The notes: generated from the sequence alone by a model not told the origin. Numbered from the stretch's first letter, positions 1 through 7,926 are shown. The stretch is 16,169 nucleotides of DNA from Thioalkalivibrio sp. (GCA_003563455.1 PWRV01000150.1:1-16169); one strand, 5' to 3'. Program-made: numbers and translations.

Positions 1-1855
1 CCTCGTCGTCCTTGGTGCCGATCTGAACGATGGGGCCGAAGCGGCCCAGGCGAACGCTCACCGGCCGCCCGCTTTTCGGGTCGGTGCCCAGATCGCGCGA
101 CTGAACCGCCTCGGCACGGCTTACGCTCGCCGCCTTGTCCTCGACCTGGTCCCGGAAGTCCGTCCAGAAGTTTTCGAGGACCGGAATCCAGTCCTTCTCT
201 CCCCGGGCGATCTCGTCCAGCTCGTCTTCCAGCTTCGCGGTGAAGTCGTAGTCGACGTAGCGGGTGAAGTGCTGGGTCAGAAAGGCGTTCACAATCCGGC
301 CAATGTCGGTGGGCAGGAAGCGCTTGCCGTCCATCTCCACGTATTCGCGCGACTGCAGGGTGGAGATGATGCTGGCGTAGGTCGAAGGCCGGCCGATGCC
401 GTATTCCTCGAGGGTCTTGACCAGGCTCGCTTCGGTGTAGCGCGGGGGCGGTTCCGTGAAGTGCTGTTCCGCGTGGATGTCGAGCAGGTCCAGGACCATG
501 CCTTCGGTCAATTCGGGCAGGCGCCGTTCCTCGTCATCCCGACTGACCTCGTCACGGCCCTCCTGGTAGACGGCGATGAAGCCGGCGTGGCGCAGGGTGG
601 AACCGGTGGCCCGGAAGCGGTGCTCGCTGTCCCCGGGCACGAGGTCGGCTGCGACGGTGTCGAAGGTCGCATGGACCATCTGGCTTGCGACGGTGCGTTT
701 CCAGATCAGCTCGTAGAGCCGGGCCTGGTCCGAACTCATGCGGTCGCGGACCTCGTGCGGGATCCGCCGCACCGAAGTCGGGCGAATCGCCTCGTGCGCC
801 TCCTGCGCGTTCTTCGACTTGGTCTTGTACTGACGCGGGCTCGACGGGAGGTTGTCCTTGCCGTAGCGCTCCTCGATCAGGCCGCGGATTTCGGCGATGG
901 CCTCGCCGGCGAGGGTCACCGAGTCGGTGCGCATGTAGGTGATCAGACCGATTGCGCCGCTGCCGAGGTCGATACCCTCGTAGAGTTGCTGGGCGACGCG
1001 CATCGTGCGGCTGGCGGTGAAGCCGAGCTTGCGCGAGGCTTCCTGCTGGAGGGTCGACGTGGTGAAGGGGGCTGCCGGATTGCGCCTGCGCTGCTTTTTC
1101 TCGACGGAATCGACGCGCAGTTGGCCGTCAGCCGCCTTCAGCAGTCGGTTCCGGGCGTCGTGCGCCAGGGCGTCGGAGTTCAGGTCGAACTGGTCGAGCT
1201 TGTGCCCGTCGAGATGGGTGAGTCGCGCGGAGAAAGGCTGGTCCTCGCGTTGCACCTGCGCATCGATGGTCCAGTACTCGCGCGCAACGAAGCGCTCGAT
1301 CTCGTCTTCGCGCTCGCAGATCATCCGCAGTGCCGGACTCTGCACCCGCCCTGCAGAGAGGCCCCGCTTGATCTTGCGCCAGAGCAGCGGCGACAGGTTG
1401 AAGCCGACCAGGTAATCGAGCGCGCGGCGCGCCTGCTGCGCGTTGATCAGGTCCGTGGAGAGCGTGCGCGGTTGGGCAATCGCCTCCCTGATCGCCCGTT
1501 GCGTGATCTCGTGGAATACCACCCGCTTAACCGGCCGGTCACCGAGCAACCCGCGCTCGCGGAGGATCTCCAGCAAGTGCCAGGAGATGGCCTCGCCCTC
1601 CCGGTCGGGGTCGGTCGCGAGGATCAGTGTGTCAGCCGCCTTCAGGGCCCGGGCGATCGACTGGACCTGGCGTTCATTGCGCTCGATCACCTCGTAGCTC
1701 ATCCGGAACCCGGCATCCGGATCCACCGCGCCCTCCTTCGGCCTTAGGTCGCGCACGTGTCCGTAGGACGCCAGCACGGTGAAGTCTGGCCCCAGGTACT
1801 TGCCGATGGTCTTGGCCTTTGCAGGCGATTCCACAATGACGAGGTTCTTGTTCAT
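1..1855 (-). CDS. topA: DNA topoisomerase I (type IA), N-terminal 618 residues; C-terminus beyond window
   Basis: Relaxes negatively supercoiled DNA by passing strands through a transient 5'-phosphotyrosine break. I read it by reverse-complementing from the ATG at 1853-1855. The protein opens MNKNLVIVESPAKAKTIGKY, a TOPRIM start with Glu9. The metal-binding TOPRIM acidic triad is D82/D84/E86 in ATDPDREGEAISWHL. The catalytic tyrosine is Y307 in GLITYMRTDS, and the conserved LSAGRVQSPALR strand lies between. The frame is open to the left edge, ending in RLGRFGPIVQIG, where the C-terminal zinc-finger/DNA-binding part normally begins; about 250 residues are missing compared with the 865-residue E. 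coli enzyme. It lacks the long N-terminal insertion of E. coli TopA, as most bacterial forms do. It lies downstream of smg on the same strand after 138 bases. No strong Shine-Dalgarno is seen at the start, which rests on family alignment. Identification is essentially certain. Confidence 0.97.
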   Translation of the reverse strand, partial: MNKNLVIVESPAKAKTIGKYLGPDFTVLASYGHVRDLRPKEGAVDPDAGFRMSYEVIERNERQVQSIARALKAADTLILATDPDREGEAISWHLLEILRERGLLGDRPVKRVVFHEITQRAIREAIAQPRTLSTDLINAQQARRALDYLVGFNLSPLLWRKIKRGLSAGRVQSPALRMICEREDEIERFVAREYWTIDAQVQREDQPFSARLTHLDGHKLDQFDLNSDALAHDARNRLLKAADGQLRVDSVEKKQRRRNPAAPFTTSTLQQEASRKLGFTASRTMRVAQQLYEGIDLGSGAIGLITYMRTDSVTLAGEAIAEIRGLIEERYGKDNLPSSPRQYKTKSKNAQEAHEAIRPTSVRRIPHEVRDRMSSDQARLYELIWKRTVASQMVHATFDTVAADLVPGDSEHRFRATGSTLRHAGFIAVYQEGRDEVSRDDEERRLPELTEGMVLDLLDIHAEQHFTEPPPRYTEASLVKTLEEYGIGRPSTYASIISTLQSREYVEMDGKRFLPTDIGRIVNAFLTQHFTRYVDYDFTAKLEDELDEIARGEKDWIPVLENFWTDFRDQVEDKAASVSRAEAVQSRDLGTDPKSGRPVSVRLGRFGPIVQIGTKDDE

Positions 1856-1993
1856 GTCGCTCGGGACCACTCCGTATGCACCCGGGTTCAAGAAAAACGC
1901 GTCTGCACGGCACTGGCGAAAGCCGCGCGGACGGGCCGCAGGCGGGGTGTCGGTTCAGGATTGCTGCGGACGCAGGGCTGCGCTACCCGGCCT
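1856..1993. other. smg-topA intergenic spacer / topA leader
   Basis: 138 bases separate the smg stop from the topA start, while the other genes of this arm overlap, so a separate topA promoter is plausible. Read on the minus strand, it contains a short T-rich run (about 1891-1895) and a GGAG about 14 bases before the topA ATG, which is too far for a good ribosome-binding site. I find no convincing -35/-10 pair. A short GC hairpin around 1965-1976 has no following T-run, so I do not call a terminator. Confidence 0.4.
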
Positions 1994-2479
1994 TCAGTGA
2001 AGATATTCGGTCAGTGCGGGCACGCTCTCCGCCATCACCACTTCCTCGAGGCGCGAGTAGGCGATGTTGTCGTCGGGCTGGTTGAACAGCACCATCAGCA
2101 CGACCCACTTCAGCTGGTACAGGTCGATCACGTCCGCATCCAGTTCCATTACACGGTCGATCACCAGCTCGCGGGTCCCCGTAGTCAGCAACCCGTTCTG
2201 TTCCAGAAACACGAGGAACCCGCGGGCCTCGAGATTCAGCCGGTGCTGCTCGTCGAAGGTATAGACCCGCTGCGCTGCCTCGGACCCGAGTCGCCCGGCA
2301 ACCGGTTCCTCGCTGACCAGGCGGTCCAGCCACCCCAGCGCCTGGTCGATCTCGGCGGAGTGAAAACCGGCCTCGTCCAGGCGTGCCTGCAGATCCTGCC
2401 GATCCGGTTCGTTCTCCGCGTCGTCGTCCATGTAGTGCTCGAACAGGTACATCAGCACGTCCAGCACGTCTTCTTTCAT
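1994..2479 (-). CDS. smg: Smg family protein (DUF494)
   Basis: 161 residues, close to the usual size of the Smg/DUF494 family (157 in E. coli). Its biochemical function is not established. The family signature is visible at the N-terminus (MKEDVLDVLMYLFEHYMDDD) and in the C-terminal block VIDRVMELDADVIDLYQLKW followed by VVLMVLFNQPDD. The protein is acidic, soluble-looking and mainly helical, with no signal peptide or membrane segment. Its ATG overlaps the dprA stop in an ATGA arrangement (2476-2479), indicating translational coupling. The order dprA-smg-topA is a known conserved neighbourhood; in E. coli the topA position is taken by yrdD, a small topoisomerase zinc-finger-like gene. Family identity is secure; a DNA-related role would be guilt by association only. 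Confidence 0.93.
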   Translation of the reverse strand: MKEDVLDVLMYLFEHYMDDDAENEPDRQDLQARLDEAGFHSAEIDQALGWLDRLVSEEPVAGRLGSEAAQRVYTFDEQHRLNLEARGFLVFLEQNGLLTTGTRELVIDRVMELDADVIDLYQLKWVVLMVLFNQPDDNIAYSRLEEVVMAESVPALTEYLH

Positions 2480-3648
2480 GTCGTGGGCGGTCCTGCATCA
2501 AGGCGCTGGTAGCGCCCGTGGCTGAGTGAGGCGACACGGCCGTTGAGTTCCATCAAAACCAGCATGGAGGAAAGCACCTCCACGGTCAATCCAGTGCGCT
2601 GCAGCAATTCCTCGAGGCTCACGGGGTCGAATCCCATCAGTTTCAGCACCCGCTCGTGCTCGGGGTCGAGCATGCCGGCAGCGTCGGAAGGCGGTTCCGG
2701 AGCGCCGGAGTGACCACCGACGCCAAGCCAGTCGGCGAGATCCTCCAGGATGTCGTCGGGCGATTCAACCAGCTGTGCCCCTTCCTGGATCAGTCGGTGA
2801 CAGCCTCGGCTCACCGGGCTCAGGATCGAGCCGGGGACTGCGTACACCGATCGTCCCTGTTCGGCCGCGAGGCGCGCGGTGATCAGCGACCCGCTGCGGA
2901 AGGCGGCCTCGACCACCAGGGTGCCGAGGGCCAGCCCGCTGATCACGCGGTTGCGCTGGGGGAAGTGGCCGGAGCGGGCCACGGTGCCCACCGGCCAAAG
3001 AGACACGATCAGGCCCTGGTCTGCAACGCGGTGTGCGAGGCGGCGGTGCGCGGCAGGGTAGACCCGATCCGGGCCGGTGGCCACCACAGCCACGGTGCTG
3101 CCTCCTGGTCCGGAGAGTGCGCCCTTGTGGGCGGCGGCGTCGATGCCGCGGGCGAGGCCGCTGGTCACGGTCAGCCCCGCCGAGGCCAGCGACCGCGCGA
3201 ATCGCTCGGCGGTGCGCAGACCCTGGGGCGTCGCCTCGCGACTGCCCACGATCGCGATCTGCGGTCGCCGCAGCATCGCGGGATCCCCGAGCAGGTACAG
3301 GGCCGGCGGCGGATCCGGCAGCTGGGCCAGCAGGGGCGGGTAATCCGGGTCGTCGCGGGTCAGAATGGAGTGCCGGGAGTCACGCTCCAGCCAGTGCAGG
3401 TCGGCGTCGACGCCGGCTTCGCGCACCGCGATGTCGGCGCCCTCGCACGGGGTGCCGCCGGCGCCGGCCGCCGCCCAGGCCCGGGCGTCGGCCTGCAGTG
3501 CGGCTGCGGGTGTACCAAAGGCCTCCAGCAGGCGGGCGACACGCCGCGGGCCGAGTCCGGGCGTGTGCAGCAGGCGGAGCCAGTCGCGCAGCCGTTCCCT
3601 CGGCGCCGTGTTTGCCGGATCAGGGGTGTCGGGTCTTGAACCCTTCAC
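2476..3648 (-). CDS. dprA: DNA-processing protein DprA (Smf)
   Basis: DprA binds incoming single-stranded DNA during natural transformation and loads RecA; it is cytoplasmic. 390 residues. Domain order: N-terminal helix-hairpin-helix/SAM-like part (about 20-60, with LHTPGLGPRRVARLL); extended Rossmann fold (about 90-305) with IAIVGSREATPQG (131-143), TSGLARGIDAAAHKGA (162-177), HFPQRNRVISGLA (228-240) and VVEAAFRSGSLITARLAAEQ (245-264); then a C-terminal DML1-like winged helix (about 325-382). The motif usually SE(F/Y)P is SLWP here (216-219), a small deviation. The start is GTG at 3646-3648, inside the last 29 bases of the upstream LysM gene and without a clear Shine-Dalgarno, so expression probably depends on translation of that gene. 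No ATG lies nearby in frame. Presence of dprA alone does not prove competence; comEA/comEC/pil genes are not in the window. Confidence 0.96.
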   Translation of the reverse strand: MKGSRPDTPDPANTAPRERLRDWLRLLHTPGLGPRRVARLLEAFGTPAAALQADARAWAAAGAGGTPCEGADIAVREAGVDADLHWLERDSRHSILTRDDPDYPPLLAQLPDPPPALYLLGDPAMLRRPQIAIVGSREATPQGLRTAERFARSLASAGLTVTSGLARGIDAAAHKGALSGPGGSTVAVVATGPDRVYPAAHRRLAHRVADQGLIVSLWPVGTVARSGHFPQRNRVISGLALGTLVVEAAFRSGSLITARLAAEQGRSVYAVPGSILSPVSRGCHRLIQEGAQLVESPDDILEDLADWLGVGGHSGAPEPPSDAAGMLDPEHERVLKLMGFDPVSLEELLQRTGLTVEVLSSMLVLMELNGRVASLSHGRYQRLDAGPPTT

Positions 3649-4717
3649 GGATGGGTCGCGTGGACTCGATCACCAGCCCGTAGGCCACCTTTTCGAAGGT
3701 GCGGAACACCATCAGTCTGCCGACCTCCTCCTCGGGCAGCTGCACGACGTCGTTGCCCCGGCCGGCGACGGGATCGGAAGCGGTGCGTCCCGCTTCCCAC
3801 ACCGCGAAGACCTGGCCATCCTGGACGCCCTCGCGCTCGCCACGATTGATCACGGCGGCCTGATAAGTGCCGATCTGGCTGATCGCGTCGAACAGCAGGA
3901 TCACCTCGCCCTCGACCCCCGGGGGCGGGTTGCTGATGTCGAACAGCAGGTCGGGATCCTCGTCGAAGCCGATCAGGCGGTCGCCACGCAGGGCCTCGCG
4001 CTCGCCGACGCTGATCAGCGCGGTCGCGATTTCGCCGCCCCGCAGGATCTCGGCCTCGCCGACCGGGATGGTCGCCACGCCCAGCTCCTCTCGCGTCACC
4101 GGGTCCACCAGCATCCGGTCCCTTCGGACCAGCTGGTAGAGGTCATACTGCTCGGCGTCCGGGGCGTTGCGCACGTAGACCTCGTCGCCGGGGCCGAAGA
4201 GCACGCGCTCGTCCCGGGCGGCCACGATGTAGGGAGCCTGCTCGAGGGTTTCGTCGTCGACCACGCGTGCCCGGAACATGAAGGGCTGCAGCGCGGCGAT
4301 CGGGAAGGGCTCCTCCTCGAGTTCCTCGATGCGGATGCGCGGGCCGAGGTCGACCATTACGCGCGGCCGGTCATCGACAAAGTGGATGCTCAGGACGTCA
4401 CCGGGATAGATCAGGTGAGGATTGCGTACCTGGGGGTTGACCAGCCAGATCTCCGACCAGTACCACGGATCGCGCAGAAAGACATTGGCAATGCTCCACA
4501 GCGTGTCGCCCTCCTGGACCACGTACCGCTCCGGCGCCGTGGGGCGGAGCACCGGTTCCGGTGCTGGTTCCGGTTCGGGTGCCGCCATCGGCTCCGGAGC
4601 CGGGTCCGGTTCCGGAGCCGCGGGTTCCGGAGCGGTCGCGCAGGCGGCCAATCCCAGTGCCAACAGGACAACAACGGCCGTTTGGCGCACGCGTGCTGCA
4701 GCCCTCGCATCGAACAT
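3620..4717 (-). CDS. LysM-domain lipoprotein
   Basis: 365 residues from the ATG at 4715-4717. I chose this start over an upstream in-frame TTG at 4766-4768 because it gives a clean lipoprotein signal peptide (charged N-terminus, hydrophobic VVVLLALGLAAC, lipobox LAAC with Cys26) and has an AGGGGGAAG ribosome-binding stretch 5-13 bases upstream. After Cys26 comes a Pro/Glu/Ala-rich spacer (27-62), then one LysM domain (about 65-111, YVVQEGDTLWSIANVFLRD followed by a Trp-rich helix and NPHLIYPGDVLSI), which is expected to bind peptidoglycan. The remaining 250 residues are beta-rich and acidic; I do not recognise a further domain with certainty. Asp at +2 is absent (Ala27), so sorting to the outer membrane is expected. 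It is first in the minus-strand cluster and overlaps dprA, an arrangement also seen in Pseudomonas. Exact function unknown; a peptidoglycan-anchored envelope role is inferred. Confidence 0.93.
   Translation of the reverse strand: MFDARAAARVRQTAVVVLLALGLAACATAPEPAAPEPDPAPEPMAAPEPEPAPEPVLRPTAPERYVVQEGDTLWSIANVFLRDPWYWSEIWLVNPQVRNPHLIYPGDVLSIHFVDDRPRVMVDLGPRIRIEELEEEPFPIAALQPFMFRARVVDDETLEQAPYIVAARDERVLFGPGDEVYVRNAPDAEQYDLYQLVRRDRMLVDPVTREELGVATIPVGEAEILRGGEIATALISVGEREALRGDRLIGFDEDPDLLFDISNPPPGVEGEVILLFDAISQIGTYQAAVINRGEREGVQDGQVFAVWEAGRTASDPVAGRGNDVVQLPEEEVGRLMVFRTFEKVAYGLVIESTRPIREGFKTRHP
4532..4639 (-). repeat. Low-complexity PEP/APEP-coding repeat in the LysM lipoprotein
   Basis: Imperfect short repeats (CCGGAGC / GGTTCCGG on the plus strand) encode residues 27-62 of the lipoprotein, made almost only of Pro, Glu, Ala and Asp in PEP and APEP units. 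This is a flexible spacer between the lipidated cysteine and the LysM domain, long enough to cross part of the periplasm. Such tracts often vary in length between strains by slippage. Confidence 0.75.
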
Positions 4718-4865
4718 CGTCTTCCCCCTGTGCCTGTCCCCGCGACGTCCGCCCGGCGTATTCTGCAACCGTCACCGCTTGCCCTTTCGGGCGAATTCCT
4801 GCCGGCCGCCGCTGTCTCAACATCCGACCGGACAGCTGCGCCGCAGTGTCCGTGCCGGTTTGCGG

Positions 4866-4900
4866 TTCTCTCGTAAAATGAACCGATGACCCAATATACT
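4866..4900 (+). promoter_or_regulatory. Possible promoter for the def operon
   Basis: TATACT at 4895-4900 matches the sigma-70 -10 consensus at five of six positions, and TAAAAT at 4874-4879 is a second five-of-six match, in an otherwise very GC-rich region. The -35 match is poor (TCGTAA at 4871-4876 with an 18-base spacer, or nothing better). A start near 4907 would give an approximately 208-base leader for def, which is long. Weak call; a promoter nearer def cannot be excluded. Confidence 0.3.
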
Positions 4901-5036
4901 GCAAATCAGGCCCGGCGACGGTGCAGCGTCCCATCGGCGCCGAGCTCGACTGCGCCACGCTTCCGGTCCCTCTCCCGCTTGCGGAAGAAAGCCGGGGAAC
5001 GGAAACGGCGTCGCCGACCGATCTTAATCCCCTGGA

Positions 5037-5050
5037 GCGGCAGCTGCCGC
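5037..5050. promoter_or_regulatory. Perfect 14-base palindrome upstream of def (possible operator)
   Basis: GCGGCAGCTGCCGC is its own reverse complement, centred at 5043/5044, 65 bases before the def start. It has no loop, so it is more likely a dimeric protein-binding site than a terminator. A chance palindrome of this length in 16 kb of GC-rich DNA is possible, so function is only suggested. Confidence 0.3.
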
Positions 5051-5114
5051 CCTGATCTTTAGACGTTAGCAGAAAAACGGCGCCGGCACAGTACACAAGA
5101 CCGAGGTTTTACCG

Positions 5115-5657
5115 ATGGCACTTAGAGAAATTCTTCACTTTCCGGACCCGCGCCTGCGCCTGCGCGCCCACCCGGTGGAGCAGGTGGACGATTCGGTCCG
5201 GCAGCTGGTCGACGACCTGTTCGAGACCATGTACGCGGCGCCCGGAATCGGCCTTGCGGCCACGCAGATCAATGTGCAGAAGCGAGTCCTGGTCGCGGAC
5301 GTGTCGGAGGACCAGACCGAGCCCCACTGCCTGATCAACCCGGAGATCGTCAGTCGCGAGGGAGAAGAGGAGATGGACGAGGGCTGCCTCTCCGTCCCGG
5401 GCTTCTACGAGACGGTGCGTCGGGCCGAGCGGGTCCGGGTGCGCGCGCGGAACCGCGACGGCGAGGGCTTCGAAACCGAGCTCGACGGCCTGCTTGCCGT
5501 CTGCGTCCAGCACGAGATCGATCACCTCGACGGCAAGCTTTTCGTCGACTATCTCTCCACCCTGAAGCGCAACCGCATCCGCAAGAAGCTGGAAAAGCAG
5601 GCGGCCAGGGCGCCGTCCGGCAGCCCGGCGCTGGCCGGCTCCGCCGCCGGTCGTTGA
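5115..5657 (+). CDS. def: Peptide deformylase
   Basis: Removes the N-formyl group from the initiator methionine of new polypeptides at the ribosome, using a metal ion (Fe2+ in vivo). 180 residues, slightly longer than the 169 of E. coli because of an Ala/Gly/Ser-rich tail after about residue 163. All three family motifs are present: GIGLAATQ (44-51), EGCLSVPG (89-96) and HEIDH (133-137), giving metal ligands Cys91, His133, His137 and catalytic Glu134. The ATG at 5115 is preceded by GAGG at 5103-5106 (8-base spacing). The stop overlaps the fmt start (TGATG, 5655-5659), coupling removal of the formyl group to the gene that adds it. First gene of the rightward operon. No anomalies. Confidence 0.98.
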   Translation: MALREILHFPDPRLRLRAHPVEQVDDSVRQLVDDLFETMYAAPGIGLAATQINVQKRVLVADVSEDQTEPHCLINPEIVSREGEEEMDEGCLSVPGFYETVRRAERVRVRARNRDGEGFETELDGLLAVCVQHEIDHLDGKLFVDYLSTLKRNRIRKKLEKQAARAPSGSPALAGSAAGR

Positions 5658-6610
5658 TGGCCGCCGACCGGCGCATCGTTTACGCCGGAACTCCGGAATT
5701 CGCGGTTCCCGCGCTCGAGGCGCTGATGGCATCGGGACGCTGTCCCGTCGCGGTCTACACGCAGCCGGATCGCCCCGCGGGACGCGGCCGCAAATTGAGC
5801 CCGAGTCCGGTGAAGCGGGTGGCGCAGGACGCGGGAATCCCCGTGCTGCAGCCCGCGTCGCTGAAGTCCGCGGACGCCCTCGAGCGCCTGCGAGAGCTGG
5901 AACCGGATCTGCTCGTCGTTGCCGCGTACGGACTGATCCTGCCGCCGGCGGCGCTGTCGATCCCCGCCTTCGGCTGCCTGAACATCCATGCCTCCCTGCT
6001 GCCGCGCTGGCGCGGTGCGGCCCCGGTGCAGCGGGCGATCCTCGCCGGGGACGCCGAGACCGGCGTCTGCCTGATGCGGATGGAGGCGGGCCTGGACACC
6101 GGTCCGGTCTACGCTTGCGAACACCTGTCGCTGGATGAGGAGGTGACCGCCCCGGAGGTGACCGAACGTCTTGGCGCGATGGGTGCGGCACTGCTCGTGG
6201 AACACCTGGACGCGATTCTCGCGGGCGACCTGCAGCCGTTGCCTCAGCCGGAGTCGGGCGTGCTCTACGCGCGCAAGGTCGAAAAGTCGGAGGCCTGGGT
6301 GGACTGGAGCGAGCCCGCGGTCCGGATCGCCCGGCGTGTGCGTGCCTTACAGCCCTGGCCGGTTGCGCAGACGCGCCTTGGCGAGCGGGTGCTCCGGATT
6401 CACCAGGCAGGCCTGCCCCGGGCGGTCGATGAGGTTGCAGCGCCGCCGGGCACGGTGGTCGCGACCGGGCCGGAGGGCGTGGATGTAGCGACAGGCGCCG
6501 GTCTGTTACGCCTGCTGCTGGTGCAGCTTCCCGGGCGCAGGCCGGTTCCCGCGAGCGCCTGGGCCCGTGGCGAAACGCTGCGCGGGCGCCGCTTCGGGGG
6601 CGATGAATGA
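5657..6610 (+). CDS. fmt: Methionyl-tRNA formyltransferase
   Basis: Transfers a formyl group from 10-formyltetrahydrofolate to Met-tRNAfMet for translation initiation. 317 residues from the ATG at 5657, which shares its A with the def stop codon; an in-frame TTG three bases earlier is possible but less likely. The N-terminal catalytic domain (about 1-205) has the GTPEFAVPAL start, the AAYGLILP strand, and the folate-enzyme catalytic residues N109 and H111 in NIHASLLPRWRGAAP and D147 in MEAGLDTGP. The C-terminal OB-fold domain (about 210-310) begins near YARKVEKSEAWVDW and includes RALQPWPVAQ. There is no separate Shine-Dalgarno, which is consistent with reinitiation from def. Its stop overlaps the rsmB start by ATGA. 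Confidence 0.98.
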   Translation: MAADRRIVYAGTPEFAVPALEALMASGRCPVAVYTQPDRPAGRGRKLSPSPVKRVAQDAGIPVLQPASLKSADALERLRELEPDLLVVAAYGLILPPAALSIPAFGCLNIHASLLPRWRGAAPVQRAILAGDAETGVCLMRMEAGLDTGPVYACEHLSLDEEVTAPEVTERLGAMGAALLVEHLDAILAGDLQPLPQPESGVLYARKVEKSEAWVDWSEPAVRIARRVRALQPWPVAQTRLGERVLRIHQAGLPRAVDEVAAPPGTVVATGPEGVDVATGAGLLRLLLVQLPGRRPVPASAWARGETLRGRRFGGDE

Positions 6611-7926
6611 ACCTCCGCCAGACCGGCTGGATTCCGCGGCGGCAATGCCTGGCGGCGCTGAGCCGGGTGATTCTGAAGGGTGAGTCAATGACCGTCGCGC
6701 TGGCGGACGAGACGCGCGACCTGCCCGCACGCGAGGCGGCCTGGAGCCGCGCGCTCGCCTATGCAACGGTGCGCTGGTACATCCGGCTCGAGGCCATGGT
6801 CGACGGGATGCTGGACCGGCCGCTGAAGCCCCGCGATGCGGTGATCCGGGTGCTGTTGTGCCAGGGGCTGGCCGAGGTCTTTCACTTTGGCACGCCGGAT
6901 CACGCAGCGGTGCGGGAGACCGCGGAACTGGCCCGCACCGTGCAGCGTCCGGGTGCGGTCGGGCTGGTGAACGCGCTGCTGCGCCGGGCGCTGCGCGAGC
7001 GCGAGCAGCTTGCAGCGGTGATGGACCGCAATGCGGTGACACGCTACGCCTGCCCGTCATGGCTGATCCGGGGGATCCGGGACGCGTTTCCCGACCAGCA
7101 GGAGGCCGTGCTCCAGGCCACGACCGAGCCCGCACCGATGACCCTTCGCGTGAACCTCGCCCGGATCTCCCGGGAGCAGATGGGGTCGCGACTGGCGGAA
7201 CAGGGCGTTGTCGCTGAACCGCACCCGCTGGTCCCGTCCGCGCTGACGCTCGCCGGGGCGGCGGACGTGCAGGATCTGCCCGGGTTTGCCGAGGGACTGG
7301 TGTCGGTGCAGGATGCGGCGGCCCAGTGGGCGGCGCTGCTGCTCGCCCCGAAGCCCGGAGACCGGGGGCTGGATGCCTGTGCGGCGCCCGGCGGCAAGAC
7401 GGGGCACCTGCTGGAGTGTGCGGACGGCGAACTGGACCTGATCGCACTGGACATCGACGGTGGCCGCCTCGGGCGGGTTCGGGACAACCTGCGCAGGCTG
7501 GATTACCGTGCCCGCATGTGGGTTGGCGATCTGTCCGATCCGGAGGTCTGGTGGGACGGGGAACCCTTTGATGCGATCCTGCTCGATGCCCCGTGTTCCG
7601 CAACCGGGGTGATCCGCAGGCACCCGGACATCAAGCTGCTCCGGCGCCAGCGTGATATTCCCGATCTGGCGGCCCGCCAAAGCGCGCTGCTGACTGCCGC
7701 GTGGGACCTGCTGCGCCCCGGAGGGCGGTTGCTGTACGCGACGTGTTCGCTGCTGCGCGCGGAGAACGAAACGGTGGTGGCCGCCTGGCTTGCCGGCCGA
7801 CCGGAGGCGCACGTCTGCCCTTCGGACTTTCCTGGCGGGATCGACCGGGACGTGGGCCGCGCGATCGCGCTGGGCGCCCGGGGAATGGACGGCTTCTACT
7901 ATGCGCTGCTGGAGCGCCAGGCCTGA
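6607..7926 (+). CDS. rsmB: 16S rRNA (cytosine-967 C5)-methyltransferase RsmB
   Basis: Methylates C967 of 16S rRNA using S-adenosylmethionine. 439 residues (E. coli 429). The N-terminal NusB-like RNA-binding helical domain is about 10-140. It is followed by a linker and a Rossmann methyltransferase domain with the SAM-binding LDACAAPGGKTGHLLE (255-270), LDIDGGRLGRVRDNL (281-295), motif IV DAPCSATGVIRRHPDIK with Cys330, and motif VI YATCSLL with Cys380. The two cysteines are the hallmark of the m5C enzymes (Cys380 as nucleophile, Cys330 for product release, by family knowledge). The ATG at 6607 overlaps the fmt stop and has GGGGG at 6596-6600; the N-terminus aligns with E. coli RsmB from this start, so the later Met28 is not preferred. 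The next gene starts 4 bases after the stop. Confidence 0.98.
   Translation: MNLRQTGWIPRRQCLAALSRVILKGESMTVALADETRDLPAREAAWSRALAYATVRWYIRLEAMVDGMLDRPLKPRDAVIRVLLCQGLAEVFHFGTPDHAAVRETAELARTVQRPGAVGLVNALLRRALREREQLAAVMDRNAVTRYACPSWLIRGIRDAFPDQQEAVLQATTEPAPMTLRVNLARISREQMGSRLAEQGVVAEPHPLVPSALTLAGAADVQDLPGFAEGLVSVQDAAAQWAALLLAPKPGDRGLDACAAPGGKTGHLLECADGELDLIALDIDGGRLGRVRDNLRRLDYRARMWVGDLSDPEVWWDGEPFDAILLDAPCSATGVIRRHPDIKLLRRQRDIPDLAARQSALLTAAWDLLRPGGRLLYATCSLLRAENETVVAAWLAGRPEAHVCPSDFPGGIDRDVGRAIALGARGMDGFYYALLERQA

Larger units (their letters stand above)
4718..5114. other. Divergent intergenic region between the LysM-dprA and def-fmt operons
   Basis: 397 bases without a supportable gene. It must carry promoters for both arms. 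It contains an AT-rich patch at about 4871-4910 with two -10-like hexamers, a 6-base inverted repeat (4960-4965 / 4982-4987) with a 16-base loop, a perfect 14-base palindrome (5037-5050), and a second AT-rich stretch at about 5053-5076. A 232-codon minus-strand reading frame crosses most of it (4398-5096) but runs on into the LysM gene in another frame and has no recognisable protein features, so I treat it as a GC-driven artefact. Confidence 0.7.

Noticed and set aside
269..1747. 492-codon plus-strand reading frame opposite topA
   Set aside because: The minus strand carries unambiguous TopA motifs throughout; the plus-strand translation has no recognisable motif and is a compositional shadow.
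4718..4768. TTG-initiated 17-residue extension of the LysM lipoprotein
   Set aside because: It would put 17 polar, charged residues before the lipoprotein signal peptide; the ATG at 4717 has a better ribosome-binding site.
4960..4987. Inverted repeat CTTCCG / CGGAAG as a terminator
   Set aside because: The stem is only 6 bases with a 16-base loop and no T-run follows on either strand.
4398..5096. 232-codon minus-strand reading frame crossing the divergent intergenic region
   Set aside because: It continues into the LysM gene in a wrong frame, is Ser/Gly/Arg/Thr-rich, and has no ribosome-binding site or known motif.
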